Program-made: the position numbers and the translations under genes
NCBI GenBank assembly: GCA_030696345.1
Contig: JAUYSK010000016.1
Coordinates: 558,001-622,000, forward strand
Reading direction: 5' to 3'
DNA from: Azonexus sp.
GTDB lineage: Bacteria > Pseudomonadota > Gammaproteobacteria > Burkholderiales > Rhodocyclaceae
Length of the DNA stretch: 64,000 nucleotides
Notes under the pieces: model-generated
Database searches by the model: none
The model's input: the letters and a program-made list of their open reading frames with translations, nothing else
Told to the model about the DNA's origin: nothing
Part shown: positions 54,963-64,000 of the stretch, piece after piece
Layout of the letters: each line of letters begins with the position of its first letter
Position numbering within the stretch: the stretch's first letter is position 1

Positions 54963-56242
54963 TTCAGGGTCGCGAAGTAGGCGTCAGCAGCGGCGATGGT
55001 CGAGGCAATATCGGCATCGGAATGTGCGGCGGAGACGAATCCGGCTTCGAAGGCAGATGGTGCGAAATAATGGCCGGCATCCAGCATGGCGTGGAAGAAG
55101 CGGTTGAAGGCTTCCTTGTCGCAGGCCAGCACTTCATCGTAAGTGGTCGGACACTTTTCGGCGAAGTAGAGGCCGAACATGCCACCGACGTTCTGGGCGC
55201 TGAATGCAACGCCATTCTTTTTGGCGGAAGCGACAAGTCCGTCGCACAATGCCTTGGTCTTGGCGGTCAAGGCTTCGTAGAAGCCAGGTACCTGTACCAA
55301 TTTGAGGGTGGCAAGCCCAGCGGCCACGGCGACAGGGTTGCCGGACAGCGTACCGGCCTGATATACCGGGCCGAGCGGCGCAATTTTTTCCATGATTTCG
55401 CGCTTGCCGCCAAAGGCACCCAGCGGCATGCCGCCACCGACGACCTTGCCGAAAGTGGAGAGGTCCGGTTTGATGCCGAACAGCCCTTGCGCACTTTTCA
55501 GGGCGACGCGGAAGCCGGTCATTACTTCGTCGAAAATCAATACGGCACCGTGCCTGGTGCACAGTTCGCGCATGGCCTTGAGGAATTCCGGGGTTGGGGC
55601 AATCAGGTTCATGTTGCCGACTACCGGCTCAACGATGACGGCGGCGATCTTGTCGCCATGCTGGGCGAAGGCTTCGGCCAGTTGTCGCGGATCGTTGTAG
55701 GCGAGCACCATGGTGTGCTTTGCCAGATCGGCCGGTACGCCGCCGGAGGACGGGTTGCCGAAAGTCAGTGCGCCCGAGCCAGCCTTGACTAGCAGGCTGT
55801 CAGAGTGGCCGTGGTAGCAGCCCTCAAACTTGATCAGGGTGTCGCGACCGGTGTAGCCGCGAGCCAGCCGGATGGCACTCATGGTGGCTTCGGTGCCGGA
55901 AGAGACCAGTCTAACCATCTCCATTGATGGCACTAGTTCGCAGAGCAGGTCGGCGATGTCGACTTCGCGCTCGGTCGGGGCGCCGAACGAGAGGCCATCA
56001 ACGGCCGCAGCCTGTACCGCGGCGATCACGTCCGGATGGGCGTGGCCGAGAATCATCGGGCCCCAGGAGCCAACGTAGTCGACGTACCACTTGCCATCGG
56101 CGTCCTGCACCTTCGGGCCAACGCCCTTCTGGAAGAAGCAGGGGGTGCCGCCAACCGAGCGGAAAGCGCGGACGGGCGAATTGACGCCGCCGGGAATGTG
56201 GCGCTGGGCGCGTTCAAAGAGTTGCTGGTTGCGTGAGGTCAT
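54959..56242 (-). CDS. hemL: Glutamate-1-semialdehyde 2,1-aminomutase
   Basis: PLP enzyme that makes 5-aminolevulinate in the C5 heme pathway. The 427 residues start [20 protein letters not shown] at ATG 56242, which overlaps the thiE stop. Motifs include [55 protein letters not shown] and the PLP lysine in [16 protein letters not shown]. The frame runs further upstream inside thiE but not as HemL. Confidence 0.97.
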   Translation of the reverse strand: MTSRNQQLFERAQRHIPGGVNSPVRAFRSVGGTPCFFQKGVGPKVQDADGKWYVDYVGSWGPMILGHAHPDVIAAVQAAAVDGLSFGAPTEREVDIADLLCELVPSMEMVRLVSSGTEATMSAIRLARGYTGRDTLIKFEGCYHGHSDSLLVKAGSGALTFGNPSSGGVPADLAKHTMVLAYNDPRQLAEAFAQHGDKIAAVIVEPVVGNMNLIAPTPEFLKAMRELCTRHGAVLIFDEVMTGFRVALKSAQGLFGIKPDLSTFGKVVGGGMPLGAFGGKREIMEKIAPLGPVYQAGTLSGNPVAVAAGLATLKLVQVPGFYEALTAKTKALCDGLVASAKKNGVAFSAQNVGGMFGLYFAEKCPTTYDEVLACDKEAFNRFFHAMLDAGHYFAPSAFEAGFVSAAHSDADIASTIAAADAYFATLK

Positions 56243-56871
56243 GCGTGGGCTTCCTCGAATAGTTGTTGATAGGCGGCGGCGCGGGCAGTGATGTCCGGCG
56301 CGTTGAACAAGTCGGTAATGACGGCGAGCAGGTCGGCGCCGGCTACAACCAGTGGCGGTGCATTGGCCAGCGTGATGCCGCCGATGGCGCAACTGGCGGC
56401 GGTCAACGTGGTTTTTGCCTGAATAAAGAGGTTGACCGCAGCAAGTGGGGCCTTGGGCTTGGTAGGTGATGGATAGACGGCACCAAAGGCAAGGTAATCG
56501 GCACCGGCAGCCTGGGCGGCCTGGGCGGCAGCAAAATCGGCGTAGCAGGAGGCGCCGAGTATTTTTCCCGGGCCGAGAATGGCGCGGGCCGACGCCAGAT
56601 TGCCGTCGGACTGGCCAAGATGCACGCCGTCGGCGTCAATCAGGAAAGCCAGTGCCAGATCGTCATTGATCAGCAGCCGGGCAGCGAAGCGGCGGGTCAG
56701 TGTGCGCAGGGCGTGGGCGCGGGCGACGCGCTCCGGCATGCTGCTGTTTTTGTCGCGAAGCTGGACGATGCGGCAGCCGCCCGCCAAGGCCGCCTCGACA
56801 TCGGCCAGCAGGCGGGCCCCATCGGTACATTCCGGGGTAATGGCGTAAAGGCCGCGCAATTTACTCGCCAT
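56239..56871 (-). CDS. thiE: Thiamine-phosphate synthase
   Basis: Joins HMP-diphosphate and thiazole phosphate to thiamine monophosphate. The 210-residue TIM barrel has [45 protein letters not shown] and [15 protein letters not shown], then AIGGI. ATG 56871 is chosen by homology; it overlaps the end of thiD by 11 bases, and the stop overlaps hemL. Confidence 0.95.
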   Translation of the reverse strand: MASKLRGLYAITPECTDGARLLADVEAALAGGCRIVQLRDKNSSMPERVARAHALRTLTRRFAARLLINDDLALAFLIDADGVHLGQSDGNLASARAILGPGKILGASCYADFAAAQAAQAAGADYLAFGAVYPSPTKPKAPLAAVNLFIQAKTTLTAASCAIGGITLANAPPLVVAGADLLAVITDLFNAPDITARAAAYQQLFEEAHA

Positions 56872-57727
56872 CGGCCTTGCTCTCGTCGTTATCGGCATCT
56901 TCTTCATTGCCCCTGGCCCAGAAAAAACGGTCCGGGATGAACTGGCCCATGCCGCCTCGAAAGCCGTTCTTCAGGGTTTGCCAGGTGTAGTCCTGAGCGT
57001 CGCGCACGGCATCCTCAACGCTGGCACCGCCGGCGATGCAGCCGGCGATGGCTGAAGCCAGCGTACAACCGGAGCCATGATAGCTGCCGGGTAGCCGCTC
57101 CCAGCGGTCACGGCGGATGACGCCCTCGGCGCCATAAAGTGTGTTAACGACATCCGGCGTATTTTCGTGAGTGCCGGTGATTAATACATATTGCACGCCC
57201 ATTTCGATCAGGCGCTGGGCGCAGACGTCGATTGATGGCTCGATTTCATCCTCGTCGCTCTCGGCGAGGCGGCGGGCCTCGGGAGCGTTGGGCGTGAGTA
57301 GTGTGGTTTGTGGCAGCAGCATTTCGCGGATGGCCGAAATGATTTCCTCGCCGGAAAGCTCGTCGCCCCGGCCGGAGGCGAGTACCGGATCGAAAATCAG
57401 CGGCGTTTCCGGATAGTCGGAAACGATCTCCGCCACGGCCAGTACATTTTCGATACTGCCCAGCACGCCGATCTTGAAGGCGACAACGGGCATGTCTTCG
57501 AGAATGGTGCGCGCCTGCTGTTCGAGCAGCTCTGCACTGACCGGATGAATGCTCTGCACGCCTACCGTGTCCTGCACGGTCAGGGCGGTCAGGGCGGTCA
57601 GCGGATGGCAGCCGAGACTGGCCAAAGTCAGGAGGTCGGCCTGAATCCCCGCGCCGGAGGATGGGTCGCTGGCGGCAAAGACCAGAACCTGCGGCGGGCT
57701 GGGTGTTGTAGTGGTGCTGGAATTCAT
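56861..57727 (-). CDS. thiD: Hydroxymethylpyrimidine/phosphomethylpyrimidine kinase
   Basis: Phosphorylates HMP and HMP-P in thiamine synthesis. The 288 residues contain [49 protein letters not shown] and [19 protein letters not shown] (catalytic end). A charged C-terminal tail ([16 protein letters not shown]) is unusual. It is the first gene of the thiD-thiE-hemL-sugE unit. No TPP riboswitch was found in the 188 bases before it. Confidence 0.95.
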   Translation of the reverse strand: MNSSTTTTPSPPQVLVFAASDPSSGAGIQADLLTLASLGCHPLTALTALTVQDTVGVQSIHPVSAELLEQQARTILEDMPVVAFKIGVLGSIENVLAVAEIVSDYPETPLIFDPVLASGRGDELSGEEIISAIREMLLPQTTLLTPNAPEARRLAESDEDEIEPSIDVCAQRLIEMGVQYVLITGTHENTPDVVNTLYGAEGVIRRDRWERLPGSYHGSGCTLASAIAGCIAGGASVEDAVRDAQDYTWQTLKNGFRGGMGQFIPDRFFWARGNEEDADNDESKADGE

Positions 57728-57915
57728 TGGTATTCGCGCCCTTGGCGGATGCGAAGGGGATTGGGTAAGATGGCGAGGATTTTATCCGAATCCCGCGACG
57801 ACCGACTCTGCAATGAGCAGTGAGTCATATAGTTCCGGTATTGTGTTGACTCAAGACTTCCGTAGTATGATGCGTCGATAGCTATAGTGCCTTCTAGGGC
57901 CGGGGGACAGGGAAA

Positions 57916-58326
57916 TTGGCTGATTTAACCAGACTGCGTGGCGTCAGGGTAATGGTCATTGATGACAGCAATACGATACGGCGAAGTGCCGAGATTTTTC
58001 TCGTGCAGGCCGGATGTGAAGTCGTGCTTGCCGAAGATGGCTTCGACGCCCTTGCCAAGATTGCCGATCACCAGCCCAGTGTGATCTTCTGCGACATCAT
58101 GATGCCGCGCCTTGACGGCTATCAAACCTGTTCGCTGATCAAGAAAAACGCGCGTTTCAAGTCCACCCCCGTGATCATGCTTTCCTCAAAGGATGGCTTG
58201 TTTGACCGGGCGCGCGGCCGGATGGTCGGTTCAGATCAATATCTGACCAAACCCTTTACCAAAGACAGTCTGCTGCAAACGGTCGCGACCTTTGCATTGC
58301 CGGCGGAAACAGAATCCAACCAGTAG
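57916..58326 (+). CDS. pilG: Twitching-motility response regulator PilG
   Basis: A single receiver domain of 136 residues: VMVIDDSNTIRRSAEIFL, phosphoacceptor in VIFCDIMMPRLDGYQTC, and SSKDGLFDRARGRMVGSDQYLTKPF. The N-terminal and loop pattern is that of PilG, which drives type IV pilus extension through the Chp system. The start is TTG 57916, the only sensible one, with a GGGGGACAGGGAA purine-rich stretch before it. pilH follows after 14 bases. Confidence 0.9.
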   Translation: MADLTRLRGVRVMVIDDSNTIRRSAEIFLVQAGCEVVLAEDGFDALAKIADHQPSVIFCDIMMPRLDGYQTCSLIKKNARFKSTPVIMLSSKDGLFDRARGRMVGSDQYLTKPFTKDSLLQTVATFALPAETESNQ

Positions 58327-58340
58327 TCCAGGGAGTAATA

Positions 58341-58706
58341 ATGCCCGTCAAGAACATCCTTGTTGTCGACGATTCAGCCACCGAGCGTTTTTTTACGGTC
58401 GATGTACTGGTCAAGGCCGGCTATCAGGTAATCACTGCCGAAAGCGGTGAAGAGGGAATCGCCAAGGCCAAAGCCAACAAACCCGACCTTATCCTGATGG
58501 ATGTCGTCATGCCCGGACTCAACGGTTACCAGGCAACGCGCACGCTGACCCGCGACGAAGAAACCAAGGGTATTCCGGTGATTGTCTGCACCTCGAAGGG
58601 GCAGGAAACCGACAAGATATGGGGACTGCGTCAGGGTGCGATTGACTATCTGGTCAAGCCGCTCAACCCGGAAGAGCTTCTCCAACGAGTCGCCGCGCTG
58701 CCCTGA
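58341..58706 (+). CDS. pilH: Twitching-motility response regulator PilH
   Basis: Second single-domain receiver of the cluster, 121 residues: ILVVDDSATERFFTVDVL, phosphoacceptor in LILMDVVMPGLNGYQATR, and KGQETDKIWGLRQGAIDYLVKPL. This matches PilH, which is linked to pilus retraction in Pseudomonas. It follows pilG with 14 bases and is followed by pilI after three. Confidence 0.9.
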   Translation: MPVKNILVVDDSATERFFTVDVLVKAGYQVITAESGEEGIAKAKANKPDLILMDVVMPGLNGYQATRTLTRDEETKGIPVIVCTSKGQETDKIWGLRQGAIDYLVKPLNPEELLQRVAALP

Positions 58707-58709
58707 TCC

Positions 58710-59222
58710 ATGGCCAGAAAAACCAGCCTTCGTGATTTTCAGGAATATCTGGCGGCCCGTCTGACCACAGCGGCGCAGGGGAAGGGGGCGTCCTCCTGGC
58801 TGGGCATTGAAGCTGGTGGCGAAGCCTGGCTGGTCGATCTCTCGGATAGTGGCGAGATTGTTCAGGCGCCGCGCTTGGCCCATGTTCCGCTGACCCGCCC
58901 ATGGTTTGCCGGCATTGCCAATATTCGCGGCAACCTGCATGCGGTGACCGATTTTTCGGTTTTTCGCGGCGGCATGCCAACGCCGCAAAATGCCAATGCC
59001 CGCCTGTTGCTGATTGGCGCCAAGCATGGCGCCAACGCGGCGCTGATGGTTTCTCGCATGCTCGGGCTGAAAAATCCCGAAGACTTCACGCCGGAGTCGC
59101 CTGATGCATCCGCGCCCGTCTGGGGGGCGCAGCGCTACGCCGATACGCAGGGCAAAATCTGGCGCAAACTTTCGGTGCGCGATCTGCTCACCGATCACGA
59201 TTTCATGAATATCGGGGTTTGA
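58710..59222 (+). CDS. pilI: CheW-like adaptor PilI
   Basis: A 170-residue CheW-domain protein (PWFAGIANIRGNLHAVTDFSVF is the core CheW motif) that links the receptor PilJ to the kinase PilL. The N-terminal extension MARKTSLRDFQEYLAARL is typical of PilI. It lies three bases after pilH and 40 bases before pilJ. Confidence 0.9.
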   Translation: MARKTSLRDFQEYLAARLTTAAQGKGASSWLGIEAGGEAWLVDLSDSGEIVQAPRLAHVPLTRPWFAGIANIRGNLHAVTDFSVFRGGMPTPQNANARLLLIGAKHGANAALMVSRMLGLKNPEDFTPESPDASAPVWGAQRYADTQGKIWRKLSVRDLLTDHDFMNIGV

Positions 59223-59262
59223 CCGAGGGCATGTAGCCCTTGACCCCTAGCGGAGGAACTCC

Positions 59263-61401
59263 ATGGCTTTCAGTTTCAAACTCCCGAAATTCGGTGCCGC
59301 CGGCAAAGGTGACTTGTCTGCTCCGTTGACTGTCTCGGCAGATCACCCAAGAGATATGGGGGCTGCCTCAGGAAAGTTGCCGGTACCCGGTTTCCTGGCC
59401 AAGCAACCGGTCATCCAGCAGATGAAGACACTGGGTGCGATTTTTGTCATGTTGCTCCTGCTGATTGCCAGCCTGGTCTTCCATGACAATCGGGAGTCGA
59501 CGCACGGTACGGCTTACATTGCTGCCTCGGGTGAAATGCGCATGCTTTCGCAGCGTCTCGCCAAGGCGTCATTGCTCGCCCTGCAGGGCAATACGGTGGC
59601 GTTTACCCAGTTGAAAGAATCCCATGAAACCTTCGCGCAGCTGCTTGATCGCGTGACTTCCGGTGGCGATATCAGTGGTGTCAGTGTTCCTCCTTCTCCT
59701 GATGGTGTTCGCCCGCAACTTGAGGCGCTGACCCAGCTTTGGGTGGGGACCGCGAAGGATGCAATGACGGTGATCGGGCAGGAAAAGAATCTTGTCGAGC
59801 TTGGCAAGAGCGTCGCCCTGATCGACAACAAGAACTCCGAAATGCTTGAGCTGACCGAACAACTGGCGGCCATGAAGCTGCAGGCTGGCTCGGCGGCGCG
59901 GGATATCGCGGCAGCCAATCAACTGGTCATGCTGACTCAGCGTATTGCCAAGAATGCCTCGATTTTGCAGGTCGGTGACGAAATCAATCCTGAGGTTGCC
60001 TTCCTGCTGGGCAAGGACACCAATGGCTTCCGCGACCTGCTGCAAGGTCTGGGCAAGGGCAGTAATGATGCCGACAGCCGCGAAAAGCTGAATGCGCTCG
60101 ACGTCGCGTTCAAGGGCTATCAGGATGCAGTTGGCAATATTCTTGGCAACATGCAGCCGCTGGTACTTTCCAAGCAGGCCGGTTCGCGAATCTTCCGCGA
60201 AAGCGAGGATCTGCTCAAGGCAACGGACCAGCTGGCCCTCGGCTATCAGGAGGGCTTGACCGAGCGCGGTCTCTACATTGTGTTGCTGATCGTGATGACC
60301 GTGGTGGCACTGGCGACGCTGGCCTTGCTGGCCAAGATCTATCTGGAAGATACCAGTCACCGGGCGCAAGCTGCCGAGCAGCAGCGCCATGCCTCAGAAC
60401 AGGTCAACCGGGAAAATCAGGACGCTATTCTGCGACTGATGAACGAACTGGGCGACCTCGCCGATGGCGACCTGACCGTGACCGCAACAGTGAGCGAGAA
60501 CATCACGGGCGCCATTGCCGACTCGATCAACTACACGATTGAAGAACTCCGCGTGCTGGTCGGTCGTATCAACGACGCGGCCAACCGGGTGACAGCGGCG
60601 ACCGAAATTGCTCGTCAGACCTCGGCCGAACTGCTCGATGCTGCCGAGCGGCAGTCCAGCGAAATTCAGGAAGCCGGCCAGTCAGCGCTCGACATGGCGC
60701 GTTCGATGAGCGAAGTTTCCGGCGACGCGACGCAATCGGCGCAGGTGGCCCGGAAATCGCTGATGGCTGCCGAAAAAGGTACACAGGCGGTGCAGGATTC
60801 GATCAAGGGCATGAATGAAATTCGCAACCAGATTCAGGAAACCTCGAAGCGCATCAAGCGACTCGGCGAAAGCTCGCAGGAAATTGGTGAAATCGTTGAA
60901 CTGATTTCCGACATTACCGAGCAGACCAACGTTCTGGCGCTGAACGCTGCCATTCAGGCGGCTTCGGCCGGTGATGCCGGTCGTGGCTTTACGGTGGTGG
61001 CGGAAGAAGTGCAGCGACTGGCTGAACGTTCTGCTGAAGCGACCAAGCAGATTGCGGCGATTGTGAAAACGATTCAGACCGATACGCAGGATGCCGTGTC
61101 TGCCATGGAACAATCGACTCAGGGTGTGGTTGAGGGTGCCAAGCTGTCCGATGCGGCCGGTCAGGCGCTGTCCGAGATTGGCGATGTGTCGCGCAACCTC
61201 GCCGACCTGATTCAGAGCATTTCCACCTCGACCCAGAATCAGGCCGATTCGGCAACCGATGTGGCGCGATTGATGCAGGACATTCTGCACGTTACTGAAC
61301 AGACGACGGCGGGTACCCAGCGCACAGCACAGGCGGTGGACGAACTGACCGCCCTGGCTTCCGAACTGAAGGGTTCGGTCGCCGGCTTCAAGGTGGACTG
61401 A
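59263..61401 (+). CDS. pilJ: Methyl-accepting chemotaxis receptor PilJ
   Basis: A 712-residue receptor for the pilus chemosensory path. An N-terminal membrane segment ([20 protein letters not shown], near residue 50) is followed by a periplasmic part with two PilJ-type repeats ([37 protein letters not shown]), a second membrane segment ([20 protein letters not shown], near 345), a HAMP-like region and the MCP signalling domain with [38 protein letters not shown] split by the hairpin tip. AGCGGAGGAACT before ATG 59263 is a good ribosome site. Confidence 0.95.
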   Translation: MAFSFKLPKFGAAGKGDLSAPLTVSADHPRDMGAASGKLPVPGFLAKQPVIQQMKTLGAIFVMLLLLIASLVFHDNRESTHGTAYIAASGEMRMLSQRLAKASLLALQGNTVAFTQLKESHETFAQLLDRVTSGGDISGVSVPPSPDGVRPQLEALTQLWVGTAKDAMTVIGQEKNLVELGKSVALIDNKNSEMLELTEQLAAMKLQAGSAARDIAAANQLVMLTQRIAKNASILQVGDEINPEVAFLLGKDTNGFRDLLQGLGKGSNDADSREKLNALDVAFKGYQDAVGNILGNMQPLVLSKQAGSRIFRESEDLLKATDQLALGYQEGLTERGLYIVLLIVMTVVALATLALLAKIYLEDTSHRAQAAEQQRHASEQVNRENQDAILRLMNELGDLADGDLTVTATVSENITGAIADSINYTIEELRVLVGRINDAANRVTAATEIARQTSAELLDAAERQSSEIQEAGQSALDMARSMSEVSGDATQSAQVARKSLMAAEKGTQAVQDSIKGMNEIRNQIQETSKRIKRLGESSQEIGEIVELISDITEQTNVLALNAAIQAASAGDAGRGFTVVAEEVQRLAERSAEATKQIAAIVKTIQTDTQDAVSAMEQSTQGVVEGAKLSDAAGQALSEIGDVSRNLADLIQSISTSTQNQADSATDVARLMQDILHVTEQTTAGTQRTAQAVDELTALASELKGSVAGFKVD

Positions 61402-61420
61402 CAGGCAAACGCGAGAGACT

Positions 61421-64000
61421 ATGAACGCGGCAACTGAATTTGATTTGGGCCCACTCACTTGGGTCAAGAGTGAGATCGATCTGGCACTTCAGCGTGCCGA
61501 CGAGGCGATTGGCAAGTATGAATCGAGCGCCGATGTCACTTCGCTGAAGTTCTGCCGCACCCATGTCCACCAGGTCTATGGCGCACTGTCGATTGTCGGT
61601 CTGGACGGCGTTACCCAGCTTGCCGAATCGATCGAAGCTCTATTGGCTTCGTTTGAAGAAGGTCGCCTGACGCCTGATGAATCCGGAATTGCTGTCCTGC
61701 GTCAGGCCCTGGCCGGTTTGCGCCAGTATCTCGATGACCTGATGGTTGGCGAGCCGAACCAGCCGCTGCGGCTGTTGCCGGTTTATCAGGCTTTGGCAAA
61801 GGCGCGCGGTCAGGTGGTCAGTCATGCCAGTGATCTGTTCTATCCCGATCTGTCGCAGCGTCCGCCACGCCGTGCCGCCCCGCAGGCTATCGCGCCGGAA
61901 GAGTTGATCAAGGCGCTGAAGACAGCGCGGATGGGTTATCAAAAGGGCTTGCTCCTGCTGTTGCGCAACCCCGCCGAGGCCGAACGTGGCCGGCAGATGA
62001 TGCGGGATGCGCTGGCAGGTATCGAGGCGCACCAAGGCACTCCGGCCGCCCGGGCTTTCTGGTGGGTGGCTCTGGCCTTTCTGGAAACGCTGTCTGACCC
62101 TGTGCTGAACTCGGATTTGTCGGTCCGCTATCTATGCTCGCGGATTGATGCCCAGATTCGCCGTCTGCTCAACGGTTCAAGCAATGTTGCCGAACGGGTG
62201 ATGCGCGAGGCACTTTATTACGTCGCTCAGGCCCCGGCTGATCTGACACCGCTGATTGCCGATGTCCAGTCGACTTTCGCCTTGCCCGATCTGGTTCCCC
62301 AGTCGGTGGCGCCGTCGGCATCGTTGCCGCAGGAAGCGGCGCTGCGCAAATTGCGTGAAACCCTGGCGGTGATAGAAGAGCTGTGGAACAAGTTCTGCAC
62401 TGGTAATGCCGGCAGTCTGGCTGGATTTGCCGAGAATGCCCGCAACGGCGCACTGTTGACTGAAGAAATTGGTCAGACTGATCTCAAGCGGCTTGGTCAG
62501 GGGCTGGGGGCGGTTGCCAGCTGGTTGCTTGAGGACTCGAAGCGCTATAACGATACGGTGGCGATGGAAGTCGCCACCACGATTCTGTTGTTGCAGAATG
62601 CCCAGGAAGGCTTCAAGCGCCTCGGCACTGATTTTGCCCAGCAAGTTGACCTGATGGTTGCCCGCCTCTATGCCTGTATTGCCGGCAGACCTGCAGCGGC
62701 TGCCGACGAGGCTATTCCGCTGCTTGATGAGATGACCCGGCGGGCTCAGGAGAAGCTGCTGATTGGTCAGGTTGGTCGTGAAATCCAGAACAACCTGGCG
62801 CAGATCGAGCAGGCACTCGATGCCTTTTTCCGTGATCCTGCCAAAGCGCATGATCTTGCCCAGCTTGATGGTCCGCTCAAGCAGATCGGCGGCGCGCTGG
62901 CGATGCTTGGTCATTTTGGTGCGGTCAGCAATCTGAATGAATGCAGCGCCAGTATCCGGCGGTTTTCTCAACCTGATTACCAGCCTGCCAGTGCCGATTT
63001 CGAGGCAGTCGCCAACCAGCTCTCGCTGGTCGGATTCTTTGTCGACGCGTTGCAACATGGCGAAACCGATTTTGACGCCTTTGTCCGCCGCATGGAGGGC
63101 GAGGAGGCCGGTAGTCAAGAAAGTGACGATGAAGTCGAAGCCGCCTCTGCGCCAACGGTTGAGGACCAACTGGCCCAACAGACCCGCGAGACGCATGCTC
63201 TGGTTGAAGCACTGAAAGAGGCGCCGCAGGATCTTCGTCTGCAGGAAGAGATCAAGCAGAACCTGCAGTCCATCCAGAAAGATGCTGACCTCGTCGCCAA
63301 TCACGAACTGGGCGAGACCGCCAAAGCTGCCCTCGAAGCCCTTGAGGCGGGTGTCGTGCCGGATGCAGCGGTCGATGCGGCGCTTTCCGGACTCAAGTCG
63401 CAAGTCGCCGATGCGCCGAAGCCATCGGCCCAGACCATGCAGCTGGCCGAATCCAGCCATGAAGAAATTGATGCCGAGCTGCTCGAAATCTTCCTTGAGG
63501 AAGCGGTCGAAGTACTCGCCAGCATCGGCGAGCAGCGGGATATCCTTCTGGCCGATCCGCACAATGTCGATGCACTGACCAACATCCGTCGTGCTACCCA
63601 TACCCTGAAGGGCAGTGGCCGCATGGTTGGTCTTCTTGAGCTCGGTGAGACGGGCTGGGAACTGGAGCAGACCCTCAACCTGTGGCTGCGTCAGGATCAG
63701 TCGGTAACGCCAGAACTGATGGGCATGATCAGCGATGCACATGCGCTGTTCTCGGTCTGGATCGAGCACCTTGCAGCAGGCGATGGCCTGGTGCCGGATA
63801 GCACTGCCCTGATCGCCCTTGCCGGGCGCTTGCGTGGCGTCGAAACGCTGCCTGTCGTAACGCCGACGGTCGCCCCCCCGGTGATTGAGTCGGTCGAGGC
63901 GATCATCGAAATCCCCGAACCGGTGGCGCTGCTCGAACTACCGATAACCGAATCCCCGCCCGAAGCGTCGTTTATCGAGCTTGATTTACCCACGCTTGAA
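61421..64000 (+). CDS. pilL: Chemotaxis hybrid kinase PilL/ChpA, 3' end outside window
   Basis: The frame is open from ATG 61421 to the end of the window, 860 codons without a stop. It begins MNAATEFDLGPLTWVKSEID and continues with repeated helical blocks typical of PilL/ChpA (LKFCRTHVHQVYGALSIVGL). A histidine-phosphotransfer domain is visible: ELLEIFLEEAVEVLASIG, then RRATHTLKGSGRMVGLLELG, where the His of THTLKGSG is the phosphorylation site. An acidic and Pro/Glu-rich linker follows (from about 63840). The CheA-type kinase, CheW and receiver domains are expected beyond the window. Start and gene order with pilJ (20 bases apart) agree with the cluster. Confidence 0.92.
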   Translation, partial: MNAATEFDLGPLTWVKSEIDLALQRADEAIGKYESSADVTSLKFCRTHVHQVYGALSIVGLDGVTQLAESIEALLASFEEGRLTPDESGIAVLRQALAGLRQYLDDLMVGEPNQPLRLLPVYQALAKARGQVVSHASDLFYPDLSQRPPRRAAPQAIAPEELIKALKTARMGYQKGLLLLLRNPAEAERGRQMMRDALAGIEAHQGTPAARAFWWVALAFLETLSDPVLNSDLSVRYLCSRIDAQIRRLLNGSSNVAERVMREALYYVAQAPADLTPLIADVQSTFALPDLVPQSVAPSASLPQEAALRKLRETLAVIEELWNKFCTGNAGSLAGFAENARNGALLTEEIGQTDLKRLGQGLGAVASWLLEDSKRYNDTVAMEVATTILLLQNAQEGFKRLGTDFAQQVDLMVARLYACIAGRPAAAADEAIPLLDEMTRRAQEKLLIGQVGREIQNNLAQIEQALDAFFRDPAKAHDLAQLDGPLKQIGGALAMLGHFGAVSNLNECSASIRRFSQPDYQPASADFEAVANQLSLVGFFVDALQHGETDFDAFVRRMEGEEAGSQESDDEVEAASAPTVEDQLAQQTRETHALVEALKEAPQDLRLQEEIKQNLQSIQKDADLVANHELGETAKAALEALEAGVVPDAAVDAALSGLKSQVADAPKPSAQTMQLAESSHEEIDAELLEIFLEEAVEVLASIGEQRDILLADPHNVDALTNIRRATHTLKGSGRMVGLLELGETGWELEQTLNLWLRQDQSVTPELMGMISDAHALFSVWIEHLAAGDGLVPDSTALIALAGRLRGVETLPVVTPTVAPPVIESVEAIIEIPEPVALLELPITESPPEASFIELDLPTLE

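Noticed and set aside
57846-57871. TTGACT and TATGAT boxes before pilG
   Set aside because: The spacing is only 14 bases, too short for a normal sigma70 promoter; the true pil promoter was not located.
62177-63769. Antisense frame of 530 codons at the right end
   Set aside because: The plus strand encodes PilL/ChpA with an HPt domain in a continuous frame from 61421.

Overview
The window looks like a chromosomal segment of a GC-rich betaproteobacterium, most likely of the Rhodocyclaceae (Dechloromonas/Azonexus type). That placement is an inference from protein flavour and gene content: a hox/hup hydrogen-sensing system, ccoG plus nsrR, Chp-type pilus chemosensing and a fused malic enzyme. 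It is not a database match. No rRNA, tRNA, CRISPR array, insertion sequence or prophage was seen. The first and last genes (hypD and pilL/chpA) run off the window.

Region 1 (1-18161) concerns hydrogen and nickel. It opens with the end of a hyp maturation operon (hypD, a membrane protein with an HEAGH motif, hypE). Four genes joined by ATGA overlaps follow: hoxX, the sigma54-dependent regulator hoxA, and the H2-sensing regulatory hydrogenase hoxB-hoxC. After an 83-aa unknown protein come an MFS permease, a stand-alone Lon-like AAA+ ATPase, ccoG and the NO sensor nsrR. Next are nikR, overlapping the hydrogenase sensor kinase hupT/hoxJ, a NiCoT nickel permease and a TonB-dependent receptor. I read four sigma54-type -24/-12 elements here (upstream of the 83-aa gene, the AAA+ gene, nikR and the permease). 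A NikR-like dyad lies across the permease promoter. Together these suggest one circuit: H2 sensed by HoxBC, signalled through HupT to HoxA/sigma54, and tied to nickel supply through NikR, NiCoT and perhaps the outer-membrane receptor.

Region 2 (18253-42805) is mostly housekeeping. It holds maeB, mpl, a nucleotidyltransferase-like gene, aroQ, accB-accC-prmA, a zinc-ribbon/DUF3426 protein, a PfkB kinase, a glycine-zipper lipoprotein, an acyltransferase, apaH and glmS. A fragment of a second glmS 3' end lies between apaH and glmS. Envelope sugar genes follow (a UDP-sugar epimerase, a GT2 enzyme, waaC, waaA), then tolC, a rhodanese, pcm, a TetR regulator with a perfect operator-like repeat, an alpha-carbonic anhydrase with an unusual N-terminal domain, and thiC behind a TPP riboswitch.

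Region 3 (42896-46099) is an EcoRII/Dcm-like restriction-modification cassette: dcm, an unknown 92-aa gene, vsr and an EcoRII-type endonuclease, all on the minus strand. The downstream genes are visibly AT-rich, which suggests horizontal transfer.

Region 4 (46295-57727) returns to core functions: a Spy/CpxP-like protein, an intergenic hairpin cluster, a YkgJ protein, uppP, a YqiA-like esterase, an RNase II family enzyme, tonB, aroE, mtgA, mgtE, and on the minus strand thiD-thiE-hemL-sugE with overlapping ends. Region 5 (57916-64000) is a pilG-pilH-pilI-pilJ-pilL cluster for type IV pilus (twitching) chemosensing.
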